Positions 51,568-60,041 of a DNA stretch of 64,000 nt are shown one piece after another (the first letter of the stretch is position 1; the number at the start of each line of letters is the position of its first letter). The notes under the pieces were generated by a model that was not told where the DNA came from, ran no database searches, and worked only from the letters and a program-made list of their open reading frames with translations. This DNA is from a virus: positions 62,001 to 126,000 of the IMG/VR virus record IMGVR_UViG_3300019135_000055. One strand, written 5' to 3'. The translations under genes were made by a program, and so were the position numbers.

Positions 51568-54102
51568 CAAAGACAAGGATCAGGAGCTGCTTATCTTAAC
51601 GTATTTCACCCTGACATCAATGATTTCCTTGATACGAAAAAAATCTCAGTAGATGAGGATGTTAGGGCAAAAACCTTATCAATTGGCGTAGTTATTCCAG
51701 ATAAATTTATTGAACTTGCTAGGGAAGACAAGGACTTCTACATGTTTTATCCCTATTCAGTTTATAAAGAATACGGACAACATTTAGACGAAATGGACAT
51801 TGCAAAAATGTATGACAAACTGGTCGAAAACCCAAATGTCAGAAAGAAAAAAGCGAATGCTCGTAAACTATTAGAAAAGCTTGCATTGTTACGATCAGAG
51901 TCAGGGTATCCTTACCTGATGTTTGCCGACAATGTAAATCGATTCCACGCGAACAGTCATGTTTCGAAGGTTAAATTTTCTAACTTGTGTGTGACGGGAG
52001 ATACTCTTCTTTTAACCGAAAATGGGTACGAAAAAGCCTCAGATCTTTATAAAAGTCAAAAAGATTTAAGGGTCGTTATTGACAATCGGACAAAACGGTT
52101 TGACAAGGATTGCAAAGGGACTTCAATTGTGAATGCGATACCTATGCAGCTAACTAAAAAGGACGCAGGTGTTTTTAAAGTTAAAACTAAGCAAGGATTT
52201 GAAATCAGAGCAACAGAGTGGCACAAGTTTTATGTTAAACGAAATAACGAAATACAGAAACTTCAGCTTAACCAACTTGTTCCGGGGGACAAACTACTGA
52301 TTCAGTCAGGTGAAGGGGCATATGGGAATATTCATGAACCTGATCTCGCATATATCATGGGGATTATAGCTGGGGATGGAACCATAACAGATAAGACAGC
52401 GAAGATTTATTTATATGACAATAAAAAGGTGTTGGAACAAAAGGTTAAAGAGAGTGTTCATCTTGTAATTAATAGACATAAAATTAATCGTGTTTATAAG
52501 CACAACACTTCTTTTACTCCAAAATTTAATGTTGCTGATCCAGAGAAACAAGATTTATTATTTATGTCTAGTACAGTGCTCTTTGACATTTTAAATAAAT
52601 ATGGAATGACAAAAGATACAAAAACAAGAGTTCCAGAGTTCTTATATCAAGCTGACAAGGAAACACAAGCAGCTTATTTGTCTGGATTGTTTCAAACGGA
52701 TGGTTGTGTAAATGCCAATTATAAAGCGAAGGCACTAACAATTGAATTAACATCAGTTGATTTTGAGAGTTTGCAAGATGTGCAAAAGTTACTCATTAAT
52801 ATGGGAGTATATACAACCATTTATACCAATAACAAACGCTCACAGGAGCTTCTCCCTGATGGCCGGGGCGGTTCCAAATTATACAAAGTTAAACCAACTC
52901 ACAAGCTTAGTATTCAGGACAGAGCGTCGAGAGAATTGTTCATGAGCATTGTTAATTTGAAAGAATATGATAAGTACAAATTCAACATGTTGACTGAAAA
53001 ATTGCAAGCAAAATCACGAAAGCCAAAACATGATTTCACAGCCGAAATTATCAGCATTGAAAAAGATGGGGTAGAGGATGTCTATGACACAACACAAGAA
53101 GATTATCATTCTCTAATTTTTAATGGAATTGTAACTGGTAACTGTTCAGAAGTCCTTCAGGCTTCCCAAGTATCGTCTTACACCGATTACGGAGAAGAGG
53201 ACGATATTGGCTTGGACATTTCATGTAATCTAGGCTCGATCAATATCTTCAACGTCATGAAGAACGATTCAATTAAGAATACAGTTAAATTAGCTATTGA
53301 TGCATTGACTCATGTATCGAATAAAACCAATATTACAAATGCTCCAGCAGTTGCTAAGGCAAATAAGCTTATGAGGTCAGTTGGGCTTGGAGCAATGAAT
53401 CTGCACGGTTTCTTAGCTCAAAATGGTATTGCCTACGAAAGTGAGGAAGCGAGGGACTTCGCGAACACTTTCTTTATGATGATGAACTTTTATTCTCTTG
53501 AGCGTTCAATGGAAATCGCCAAAGAAGCCGGGGAAACATATTACCAGTTTGAAGGCTCTACATACAAATCAGGTGAATATTTCAAGAAATACGAAGAACA
53601 AAGCTTTAGTCCAAAGTATGAAAAAGTAAAAAAACTGTTTGGAGATCAGCATATTCCAACAATTGAAGATTGGAAGAAGCTTAAACAAGCTGTGATGAAG
53701 TATGGCTTATATCATTCTTATAGACAAGCAATAGCTCCCACAGGAAGCATCTCGTATGTTCAATCCTCAACAGCTGGTGTCATGCCTATTATGGAGCGCA
53801 TAGAGGAACGGACATACGGAAATTCCAAGACGTATTATCCGATGCCGGGGCTTAGCGCGAAGAACTGGTTCTTCTACAAGGAAGCGTACGACATGGATAT
53901 GTTCAAAGTCGTCGATATGATCGCGACAATTCAGCAGCACGTCGATCAAGGCATTTCATTTACGTTGTTCTTAAAGGATACGATGACGACGCGCGATCTT
54001 AACCGAATTGACCTTTACGCGCATCACAAAGGAATCAAGACGCTGTACTACGCGCGAACAAAAGATACCGGGCAGGAAGGCTGCTTGTCGTGCGTGGTTT
54101 AA
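51568..54102 (+). CDS. nrdE: Ribonucleotide reductase alpha chain NrdE, exon 2 with intein
   Basis: 844 residues following the intron, starting QRQGSGAAYLNVFHPDINDF. It carries the SNL-[intein]-CSEV active site, ISCNLGSINI, and the C-terminal tail with GCLSCVV redox cysteines. Base composition becomes sharply GC-richer from about 53,790 to the stop, so the 3' end looks recombined from another phage. Together with NrdF makes deoxynucleotides during phage growth. Confidence 0.9.
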   Translation, partial: QRQGSGAAYLNVFHPDINDFLDTKKISVDEDVRAKTLSIGVVIPDKFIELAREDKDFYMFYPYSVYKEYGQHLDEMDIAKMYDKLVENPNVRKKKANARKLLEKLALLRSESGYPYLMFADNVNRFHANSHVSKVKFSNLCVTGDTLLLTENGYEKASDLYKSQKDLRVVIDNRTKRFDKDCKGTSIVNAIPMQLTKKDAGVFKVKTKQGFEIRATEWHKFYVKRNNEIQKLQLNQLVPGDKLLIQSGEGAYGNIHEPDLAYIMGIIAGDGTITDKTAKIYLYDNKKVLEQKVKESVHLVINRHKINRVYKHNTSFTPKFNVADPEKQDLLFMSSTVLFDILNKYGMTKDTKTRVPEFLYQADKETQAAYLSGLFQTDGCVNANYKAKALTIELTSVDFESLQDVQKLLINMGVYTTIYTNNKRSQELLPDGRGGSKLYKVKPTHKLSIQDRASRELFMSIVNLKEYDKYKFNMLTEKLQAKSRKPKHDFTAEIISIEKDGVEDVYDTTQEDYHSLIFNGIVTGNCSEVLQASQVSSYTDYGEEDDIGLDISCNLGSINIFNVMKNDSIKNTVKLAIDALTHVSNKTNITNAPAVAKANKLMRSVGLGAMNLHGFLAQNGIAYESEEARDFANTFFMMMNFYSLERSMEIAKEAGETYYQFEGSTYKSGEYFKKYEEQSFSPKYEKVKKLFGDQHIPTIEDWKKLKQAVMKYGLYHSYRQAIAPTGSISYVQSSTAGVMPIMERIEERTYGNSKTYYPMPGLSAKNWFFYKEAYDMDMFKVVDMIATIQQHVDQGISFTLFLKDTMTTRDLNRIDLYAHHKGIKTLYYARTKDTGQEGCLSCVV
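51988..53142 (+). mobile_element. LAGLIDADG intein in NrdE
   Basis: 385 residues. It begins at Cys (CVTGDTLLLTENG, block A), has the block B TEWHKFYV, two dodecapeptides YIMGIIAGDGTI and YLSGLFQTDGCV, the block F VYDTTQEDYHSLIFNG and ends VTGN before Cys. The catalytic N-L-C-S-E of NrdE is split exactly before its thiyl-radical Cys, which acts as +1 nucleophile. SPbeta is known to have an intein in this gene. Confidence 0.92.
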
Positions 54103-54123
54103 ACAAAGAAGGGAGAGGCGGTT

Positions 54124-54345
54124 ATGCTTACTTCGTTAGCAATCTGGTATTTAAGAAGACGAAAAAGGTCTGTTCTTATTGGTTTTGAGGCGGATGGCGG
54201 TCAAGTGAAATCACAAAGTAATAGAACGTTTGTATATGACAGTACTTTTCGGAACGTGATTTTTAAAGAAGCAGACGGCGAGGTTTTGATTTTACCTAAA
54301 GGAAAGTTCTCAATAAGAAGGAGGTCGAATGATGCGGAAGGTTAA
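54124..54345 (+). CDS. Small hypothetical protein
   Basis: A 73-residue basic protein, hydrophobic start (MLTSLAIWYLRRRKR) and beta-like rest (GQVKSQSNRTFVYDSTFRNV). AAGGGAGAGGCGG precedes ATG 54124. In the GC-richer block between nrdE and the methyltransferase. Confidence 0.6.
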   Translation: MLTSLAIWYLRRRKRSVLIGFEADGGQVKSQSNRTFVYDSTFRNVIFKEADGEVLILPKGKFSIRRRSNDAEG

Positions 54346-54505
54346 AATCGAGGGCTACGTGATTTACAACGAGGACGAATTAATTCACGGAACGTGTGTG
54401 ACGCATGGAATCGATCATTGGTTATTCAACGAAGACTTTCCTCGCGAATGGTCTTTCAGCGCCGTATCAGATGAGGAAGTAGATTATGACGAGGAGGACG
54501 AATAG
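54329..54505 (+). CDS. Small acidic hypothetical protein
   Basis: A 58-residue protein overlapping the previous gene; GGAGG precedes ATG 54329 (ATG 54332 also possible). VKIEGYVIYNEDELIHGTCV and an acidic end DEEVDYDEEDE. GC-rich codons. Too short for common cut-offs but well supported by its ribosome site. Confidence 0.6.
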   Translation: MMRKVKIEGYVIYNEDELIHGTCVTHGIDHWLFNEDFPREWSFSAVSDEEVDYDEEDE

Positions 54506-54646
54506 ATGTCGCAACCATTGACGGATGAAGAAATCGCGGAATTACGGCGATATGAGCGATGGTGCTACGATACTATGAATCACGCTACAATCACGCCTAG
54601 AATATTAACGGCATTGCTAGACGGTTACAAGAAGGAGGACGAATAA
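54506..54646 (+). CDS. Small hypothetical protein
   Basis: A 46-residue protein starting right after the previous stop, behind GAGGAGG (LTDEEIAELRRYERWCYDTM). Ends in KKED-E coded by a GGAGGACGAA repeat that closes both small genes here, similar to the junction repeat at 27585. Confidence 0.6.
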   Translation: MSQPLTDEEIAELRRYERWCYDTMNHATITPRILTALLDGYKKEDE

Positions 54647-54651
54647 TTATA

Positions 54652-55635
54652 TTGATTAAGATTCTTGAGTTATTTGGGGGAATTGGGGCACCGAGGAAAG
54701 CATTAGTTAACCTCGGTGTGGATCATAAAGCAATTGATTATGTAGAAATTGACGAAAAGGCAGTAAGGGCATATAACGCACTATATGACCATCGCTATAA
54801 GCCACAAAGCGTAGTGGGGTACGATTTGCGACCAGATGTTTTAGTGCATGGATCGCCTTGTCAAGATTTTAGTAGAGCTGGTCAAAGATTGGGAGGAAAT
54901 GATGAAGATAAAACAAGATCTTCGCTCATGTGGGAAACGTTAAGGATTATTGAAAATATGGGGAATTGGAAACCAAAGTATGTTATTGGGGAAAATGTTA
55001 AAGGCGTACTTGATAAGGATATGATTCACAACTTTAACAAATATCTTTCGAAAATGAGCGATCTTGGATATACGAATTCATTTGAAGTTCTTAATGCTAT
55101 GGATTTTGGTGTCCCTCAGCGAAGAGAACGAGTATTTACAATTTCTATATTGGGGAATAAGGCTTTTAACTTCAGTAAGCTAAATCGAAAAACAGCACAA
55201 CACATCAAAGAGTTCTTAGAAGTTAATGTTACAGCTCCTCAGTATATGATTAATATTCCAAGTATGTTAAATCGTATAGAAGAGTTCAATCCAAACGCAG
55301 ATGAGAAATATCGTTATTTAGATGTAATTGAGGACAGTTGCTGGACAATCAGCACTCGACAAGATAGATGTCCGAATGCGGGAATTATTCGGATAGGTGA
55401 ATTAAAATATCGCTATTTAACTGAACGTGAGTGTTGGAGGCTGATGGGCTTTGATGATTCTGACTTTGAAGAGGTCTTAAAAGAGTATCCTACAAAACCA
55501 AATAAGCGCAATGCAACTTTATATAAACTAGCAGGCAATAGTATTGTTGTACAAGTTTTAGAGTCTATTTTTGAAGAGTTATTAAAAGAGGAACTTAAAA
55601 CAGAAGTTGCTAATCAGTCATTAGAAACTATTTGA
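54652..55635 (+). CDS. C5-cytosine DNA methyltransferase
   Basis: A 327-residue protein. Motif I ELFGGIGAPRKAL at the N-terminus, motif IV HGSPCQDFSRAGQ with catalytic Cys near residue 73, VI IGENVKGV near 116, VIII QRRERVF near 163 and X LAGNSIVVQVLESIF near 300. Methylates cytosine to protect phage DNA from restriction; target unknown. No restriction partner is nearby. AT-rich, unlike flanking nrdE end and nrdF. TTG 54652 (or ATA 54649) follows GGAGG. Confidence 0.88.
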   Translation: MIKILELFGGIGAPRKALVNLGVDHKAIDYVEIDEKAVRAYNALYDHRYKPQSVVGYDLRPDVLVHGSPCQDFSRAGQRLGGNDEDKTRSSLMWETLRIIENMGNWKPKYVIGENVKGVLDKDMIHNFNKYLSKMSDLGYTNSFEVLNAMDFGVPQRRERVFTISILGNKAFNFSKLNRKTAQHIKEFLEVNVTAPQYMINIPSMLNRIEEFNPNADEKYRYLDVIEDSCWTISTRQDRCPNAGIIRIGELKYRYLTERECWRLMGFDDSDFEEVLKEYPTKPNKRNATLYKLAGNSIVVQVLESIFEELLKEELKTEVANQSLETI

Positions 55636-55670
55636 AGAATAAAATTGATCTGAAAAAGTGAGGCAAACAT

Positions 55671-56666
55671 ATGGCAGAAAACAATGCACCATATACAGCG
55701 GCCAACTGGTCGCAGCACGAAGACGGATTCACGCAGATGTTTTACGAACAGAACGTTAAGCAGTTTTGGCTTCCGGAAGAGATTTCGCTAAACGGCGACC
55801 TTCTAACGTGGAAATATCTCGGAGCCAACGAACAAGATACATATATGAAAGTGTTGGCCGGTTTAACCTTACTGGACACAGAACAAGGGAATACTGGTAT
55901 GCCAACAATTGCTGAGCATGTGGAAGGGCATCAGCGCAAAGCGGTGCTGAACTTCATGGCGATGATGGAAAACGCGGTCCACGCCAAGTCCTATTCAAAC
56001 ATTTTCATGACGCTTGCCCCGACAGAGAAGATAACGGAACTGTTCGAATGGGTGAAGACGAATCGCTACTTGCAGCGGAAAGCCGCAATCATTGGCGGAC
56101 TGTATAACGCGATTGAGGCAGGCGATGACATTTCGTTATACAAGGCGATGGTCGCATCCGTTTATTTAGAAAGCTTCCTGTTCTACAGCGGATTTTATTA
56201 TCCGTTATATTTCTACGGTCAAGGAAAGCTGATGCAGTGCGGAGAAATTATCAACCTCATAATTCGGGACGAAGCGATTCACGGTGTTTATGTCGGTTTG
56301 CTTGCCCAGGAAATTTACAACAAGAAAGACGAAGGCACGCAGCATCGACTTGAAATGTTTGCGTTAAGCCTTATCGAAGAACTCTATCGCAACGAGATCG
56401 CCTACACTGAAGAACTGTATGATCAAGTCGGCCTCACACATGACGTTAAAAAATTCATCCGGTATAACGGAAACAAAGCGTTGTCCAATCTCGGATTCGA
56501 TCCGTACTTTGAAGAAGAAGAAGAGATCAATCCGATCGTGTTGAACGGGTTGAATACGAAAACGAAGTCACACGACTTCTTCTCAATGAAAGGGAACGGC
56601 TACAAAAAAGCAACAGTTGAACCGTTAAAAGACGACGATTTTTACTTTGAGGAGGCACCACAATAA
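55671..56666 (+). CDS. nrdF: Ribonucleotide reductase beta chain NrdF
   Basis: A 331-residue class Ib beta subunit: metal ligands in [26 protein letters not shown] and [13 protein letters not shown]. The C-terminal DDDFYFEE interacts with NrdE. There is no intron in this copy, whereas the SPbeta bnrdF has one. Codon use is GC-richer than the rest of the window. Ends by overlapping the thioredoxin start. Confidence 0.9.
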   Translation: MAENNAPYTAANWSQHEDGFTQMFYEQNVKQFWLPEEISLNGDLLTWKYLGANEQDTYMKVLAGLTLLDTEQGNTGMPTIAEHVEGHQRKAVLNFMAMMENAVHAKSYSNIFMTLAPTEKITELFEWVKTNRYLQRKAAIIGGLYNAIEAGDDISLYKAMVASVYLESFLFYSGFYYPLYFYGQGKLMQCGEIINLIIRDEAIHGVYVGLLAQEIYNKKDEGTQHRLEMFALSLIEELYRNEIAYTEELYDQVGLTHDVKKFIRYNGNKALSNLGFDPYFEEEEEINPIVLNGLNTKTKSHDFFSMKGNGYKKATVEPLKDDDFYFEEAPQ

Positions 56667-56917
56667 TGAAATTAATCAAATTAGAACAGCCTTCATGCAC
56701 CCCTTGTCAATTAGTGTCTAATTATCTAAAAGAAAAAGGGATTGAATTTGAGGCGATTGATGTTACTGTACGGCCAGAAGTAGCAGCAGAGTATGGAGTG
56801 ATGGGAGTCCCCGTCACTATTCTACTCGATGGAGAAGGTAAAGAAGTAAAACGCAGCAGCGGTTTTAAGCCAAATGAATTAGATGAATTAATTTTTAAAA
56901 TCGAAAACTGTAAATAA
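56666..56917 (+). CDS. yosR: Thioredoxin/glutaredoxin-like protein
   Basis: An 83-residue thioredoxin-fold protein with redox pair QPSCTPCQLV at residues 8-17 and the cis-Pro loop GVPVTILLDG. Corresponds to SPbeta YosR and the NrdH position. Reduces the NrdE tail cysteines. Translation is coupled to nrdF (ATAATG overlap). Confidence 0.85.
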   Translation: MKLIKLEQPSCTPCQLVSNYLKEKGIEFEAIDVTVRPEVAAEYGVMGVPVTILLDGEGKEVKRSSGFKPNELDELIFKIENCK

Positions 56918-56954
56918 AATGGTAATTTTAATGAGAATTAAAAGGAGAGATTGA

Positions 56955-57341
56955 ATGTATTTCATTGAAAAACAAGAAGAATTAATCGGAAAAGAAATTG
57001 CTTATGTCTGGGCAAATCAGTTTTGTGAGCAAACAACTATCATTACAAAAGATAAAGGTGTATTTATGGTTTGCCAAGAAGTTGGCTGGGACGATGGAGA
57101 TAAAGAGACAAGAGTATTTTATGCACATGAAGCCAAGGAAATATTATATCCTCTTAGAAGAGAATTGCATAAAAAAGGAATCATTGACGAATCTGAGTGG
57201 GGAGAATATGAAAAAGAACTAAAAAAGAAACAGGAAGCTGAAAGGGAAAGATTTTGTAAGAAACAAGAAGAAAGAGAACGTAAAAAGTATGAGGAGTTGA
57301 AAGCAAAGTTTGAAAATCAGGCAGAGCCAATTAAGGATTAG
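56955..57341 (+). CDS. Hypothetical protein with charged coiled-coil tail
   Basis: A 128-residue protein. Beta-rich first half (EELIGKEIAYVWANQF, KDKGVFMVCQEVGWDDGDKE) and a highly charged helical tail (EKELKKKQEAERERFCKK). AATTAAAAGGAGAG precedes ATG 56955. Function unknown. Confidence 0.6.
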   Translation: MYFIEKQEELIGKEIAYVWANQFCEQTTIITKDKGVFMVCQEVGWDDGDKETRVFYAHEAKEILYPLRRELHKKGIIDESEWGEYEKELKKKQEAERERFCKKQEERERKKYEELKAKFENQAEPIKD

Positions 57342-57353
57342 GGGGAATAAAAA

Positions 57354-57674
57354 ATATCTAAGTGGAAAGTTGATTTTTTTATTGAAGAATTAACCGATCT
57401 TGATTTTTTCTATCCAACTACTGTAAGCTCGCATACGAAATTAGATTTGAATATTGTCTTTGAAAGACTTATGGAATTAACACTTGATTGCAAACTAGCA
57501 TTGAAATTTGAATGGAGGACAGAGGAAGGCACTAAGATTCTTGATTTGGATAGATTCAATAATCTGTTTAAATTAGAGAGGCATGATCAAATACCTCTAC
57601 ATGAATTATATCCTGTGTTTCAAGTTTCTGAAGAATATAAAAGACACTTAAATAAAAGGAGATCGAAAAAATGA
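57354..57674 (+). CDS. Hypothetical protein, apparent ATA start
   Basis: AGGGGG (57340-57345) is eight bases before ATA 57354; the first standard start in frame, TTG 57447, would remove 31 residues of protein-like sequence ([20 protein letters not shown]). From ATA the product is 106 residues. The next gene (dUTPase) overlaps by four bases. No domain recognised. Confidence 0.6.
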   Translation: MSKWKVDFFIEELTDLDFFYPTTVSSHTKLDLNIVFERLMELTLDCKLALKFEWRTEEGTKILDLDRFNNLFKLERHDQIPLHELYPVFQVSEEYKRHLNKRRSKK

Positions 57675-58105
57675 CACTACATATCAAAATCAAATATGCA
57701 GACGAAACACAAACGCGCATTTCAAAAATCGAACAGGGTGATTGGATTGATCTGAGAGCTGCGGAAGATGTATCTATTCCAAAGGATGAGTTTAAACTGA
57801 TTCCTCTCGGAGTGGCGATGGAATTGCCTGAAGGGTATGAAGCCCATGTCGTTCCTCGTTCAAGTACATATAAAAATTTCGGTATCATTCAGACCAATTC
57901 AATGGGCGTGATTGATGAGGCATACAAAGGGGACGATGATTTCTGGTTTTTCCCGGCTTATGCGCTGCGAGATACTGAAATTAAAAAGGGAGATCGAATT
58001 TGCCAATTCAGAATTATGGAGAAGATGCCTGCAGTTGAATTGGTCGAGGTCGATCATTTAGGCAACAAAAACCGTGGAGGGCACGGTTCAACTGGCACTA
58101 AGTAA
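57671..58105 (+). CDS. yosS: dUTPase
   Basis: A 144-residue trimeric-type dUTPase: motif 2 [11 protein letters not shown], motif 3 [13 protein letters not shown] with the catalytic Asp and Tyr, motif 4 [10 protein letters not shown] and motif 5 NRGGHGSTG. Hydrolyses dUTP to dUMP, feeding the thymidylate synthase downstream. Confidence 0.92.
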   Translation: MTLHIKIKYADETQTRISKIEQGDWIDLRAAEDVSIPKDEFKLIPLGVAMELPEGYEAHVVPRSSTYKNFGIIQTNSMGVIDEAYKGDDDFWFFPAYALRDTEIKKGDRICQFRIMEKMPAVELVEVDHLGNKNRGGHGSTGTK

Positions 58106-58111
58106 ATAAAG

Positions 58112-58162
58112 AACCTTGGCTGTCTTCTTGATGTACAGACAGTGTGGAGTGCAGCCAAGGTT
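58112..58162. terminator. Stem-loop between convergent genes
   Basis: AACCTTGGCTG (58112-58122) and CAGCCAAGGTT (58152-58162), 11-base perfect arms, with an inner short pairing (CTGT/ACAG). Lies between dUTPase and a minus-strand gene; likely a bidirectional terminator. Confidence 0.65.
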
Positions 58163-58176
58163 TGTCCAAACTTATC

Positions 58177-58617
58177 TTATTTTTTAATCGTAAAGCTGAG
58201 TTCCTGTGAATCGTAATAAAACTGGTAAAGCTCTTCGTGATCCCAGCCGACAAAATCCTTTTGTTTTGGATCGTAGGCTTGGATATCAAGAAAGCTTCCT
58301 CTATTCTTGTATCCTTTTGTTAAATTATTTACTTCGGTATAGATGATGACTTTTTTGAAAGGTGAACTTGAAGATATTGTGTTCTTAATTGCTTCAACAA
58401 TTTTGTTTATCCCAGTTTTGTTTGGTTGCAGCGTTTCTTTTAACACAGCAATAATTTCTTCTACACAATTAATTGCCGAAGTGCTGTTGTGATTCAAGGT
58501 ATCATAAACATGAAGAATTTCTTTGTCAACTTCATATGTGTAATTGAAATTGCTTTTGTTTTCAAAGCCTACATCTTTAATTGATCCTTGAATAATTGGG
58601 TGTTGAGTTGTTTGCAT
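58177..58617 (-). CDS. Hypothetical protein on the minus strand
   Basis: A 146-residue protein (YTYEVDKEILHVYDTLNHNS, KKVIIYTEVNNLTKGYKNRG). AAAGGTGG lies ten bases before ATG 58617; GTG 58629 is in the ribosome site. Minus orientation between two + genes suggests separate control. No domain recognised. Confidence 0.65.
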   Translation of the reverse strand: MQTTQHPIIQGSIKDVGFENKSNFNYTYEVDKEILHVYDTLNHNSTSAINCVEEIIAVLKETLQPNKTGINKIVEAIKNTISSSSPFKKVIIYTEVNNLTKGYKNRGSFLDIQAYDPKQKDFVGWDHEELYQFYYDSQELSFTIKK

Positions 58618-58747
58618 AAATTTAACCACCTTTTGCAGAATTTATTGAACAATTTAATTTTATCAAATCTTTGAAAATACAGGTATTAATAACCTTTGAG
58701 TTTTCAATAAAAGAAGACTTTTATCGTAATTGTTAAGGAGGTGCAAA

Positions 58748-59035
58748 ATGAAAAAGGTAGATGAAATAAAGCAACACTTAGAAAAAATTAATAAGCTAGA
58801 ACAAACATTGGTTGTTTTTGAGGAGTCAGACGAATTACACCTTGACGTGCTCCATAAAATCCAGGGGGAATTTGATGAGATCAGTGATTTAGCTTTGAAT
58901 GCTTTTCGTGAATTAACTGAAAAAATACGCAATGTTGGTACAAAAACAATCAGCAATAAAATTAAAGCTTTACCCAATACAGTTCAGAAAAATGTCAAGG
59001 AGAATATGGATGAACTAATAAATGAATTAAAATGA
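58748..59035 (+). CDS. Small helical protein
   Basis: A 95-residue helical protein (VDEIKQHLEKINKLEQTLVV, IQGEFDEISDLALNAFRELT). AAGGAGGTG sets ATG 58748. Its last bases hold the ribosome site of thyA. No domain recognised. Confidence 0.65.
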   Translation: MKKVDEIKQHLEKINKLEQTLVVFEESDELHLDVLHKIQGEFDEISDLALNAFRELTEKIRNVGTKTISNKIKALPNTVQKNVKENMDELINELK

Positions 59036-59045
59036 GGTGAGTAAT

Positions 59046-59888
59046 ATAGTTAACACTGCGGATACAGTTTTAAAATCAAATTTATATAAAATACTGTCCG
59101 AAGGCAAATCAGATAAAGGGCAAAAGATTCGACCTAAGTGGTCTGATGATACGCCAGCTTATACATTAAAATGCTTTGGAGTGTTGAATGAATATGATTT
59201 ACAGAAAGAATTCCCTATTGCTACTCTAAGGCCAACGGCTTTTAAATCAGGGTTAAAAGAAATTCTCTGGATATACCAAGATAAATCAAACGATGTTCAG
59301 TTGCTTGAAGAAAAATATGGAGTTAAATATTGGCGTAGCTGGGCTAATGAAGATGGCAATTTAGGGTTAGCTTATGGGAGACAGATGCAGTATGAGCACA
59401 AATACAAAGAAGGATACTTTAACCAGATTGACAGGTTGATTTGGGATCTGAAAAACAACCCATACAGCAGACGAATCATTACAAATTTGTATAATCATCA
59501 AGATCTTCATGGAATGACGTTATATCCATGCGCTTTCTTGACAATGTGGGATTATGACGGAGAATTTTTAAACATGACCCTTGTCCAACGCTCGTCAGAT
59601 TATCTTGTAGCAGGGAACATAAATGTAACTCAATATGCATTATTACAGCATATGATTGCACAAGTTTGTGGTTATAAGCCAGGGAAATTTCATCACTATA
59701 TTAACAACTTACATATCTATGACCGACATATCGAACAAGCCAAAGAAATTATTAACCGCGAATCCTTGGCAGCACCAAAGTTAGTAATGGATAATTCAAT
59801 AAAGAATTTTTATGACTATAAACCTGAACACTTCATTCTAGAAGGATATAGTCCACATAGCCAAATCAAACTTGAGGTTGCCTTATAA
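59046..59888 (+). CDS. thyA: Phage thymidylate synthase (ThyA type), apparent ATA start
   Basis: About 280 residues. dUMP-binding and catalytic features: KWSDDTPAYTLKCFG, GLAYGRQM, NNPYSRRIITNLYN, catalytic Cys in LYPCAFLTMWD, RSSDYLVAGNINVTQY, and HHYINNLHIYDRHIEQA. The C-terminal KLEVAL fits ThyA. Similar to the phi3T ThyP3 enzyme known to give thymine independence. GAGGTGA (59034-59040) contains GTG 59037, so ATA 59046, five bases later, is the better start. Confidence 0.88.
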   Translation: MVNTADTVLKSNLYKILSEGKSDKGQKIRPKWSDDTPAYTLKCFGVLNEYDLQKEFPIATLRPTAFKSGLKEILWIYQDKSNDVQLLEEKYGVKYWRSWANEDGNLGLAYGRQMQYEHKYKEGYFNQIDRLIWDLKNNPYSRRIITNLYNHQDLHGMTLYPCAFLTMWDYDGEFLNMTLVQRSSDYLVAGNINVTQYALLQHMIAQVCGYKPGKFHHYINNLHIYDRHIEQAKEIINRESLAAPKLVMDNSIKNFYDYKPEHFILEGYSPHSQIKLEVAL

Positions 59889-59904
59889 AGAATGTAGAAA
59901 ATAA

Positions 59905-59933
59905 TAGACAAACACAAATTAAAAGTATATAAT
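59905..59933 (+). promoter_or_regulatory. Family promoter after thyA
   Basis: TAGACA (59905-59910), 17-base spacer with CACAAATTAAAAGTA, TATAAT (59928-59933). Drives the genes from 60042. The following 108 bases contain only a possible short peptide (see rejected list). Confidence 0.75.
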
Positions 59934-60041
59934 CAGGGTGAGTTCATTGCTTACCCTTTTTCTATAGGATACCTGGTAAAGGGGATGATTCATTTAGAGA
60001 AAAGCAAAGAAAAATTAAAAGCATTTTAAGGAGGTGAGAAA

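Noticed and set aside
54652-55635. Complete restriction-modification system
   Set aside because: Only the methyltransferase is present; no neighbouring gene resembles a restriction enzyme.
55671-56666. Possible intron in nrdF, as in SPbeta
   Set aside because: The frame is uninterrupted over all metal-ligand motifs and has normal length.
59946-60029. Short frame around ATG 59985 or ATT 59946 in the leader after the promoter
   Set aside because: The ATG touches its GGGG site and the ATT lies at the expected transcript start, so neither would be translated well.
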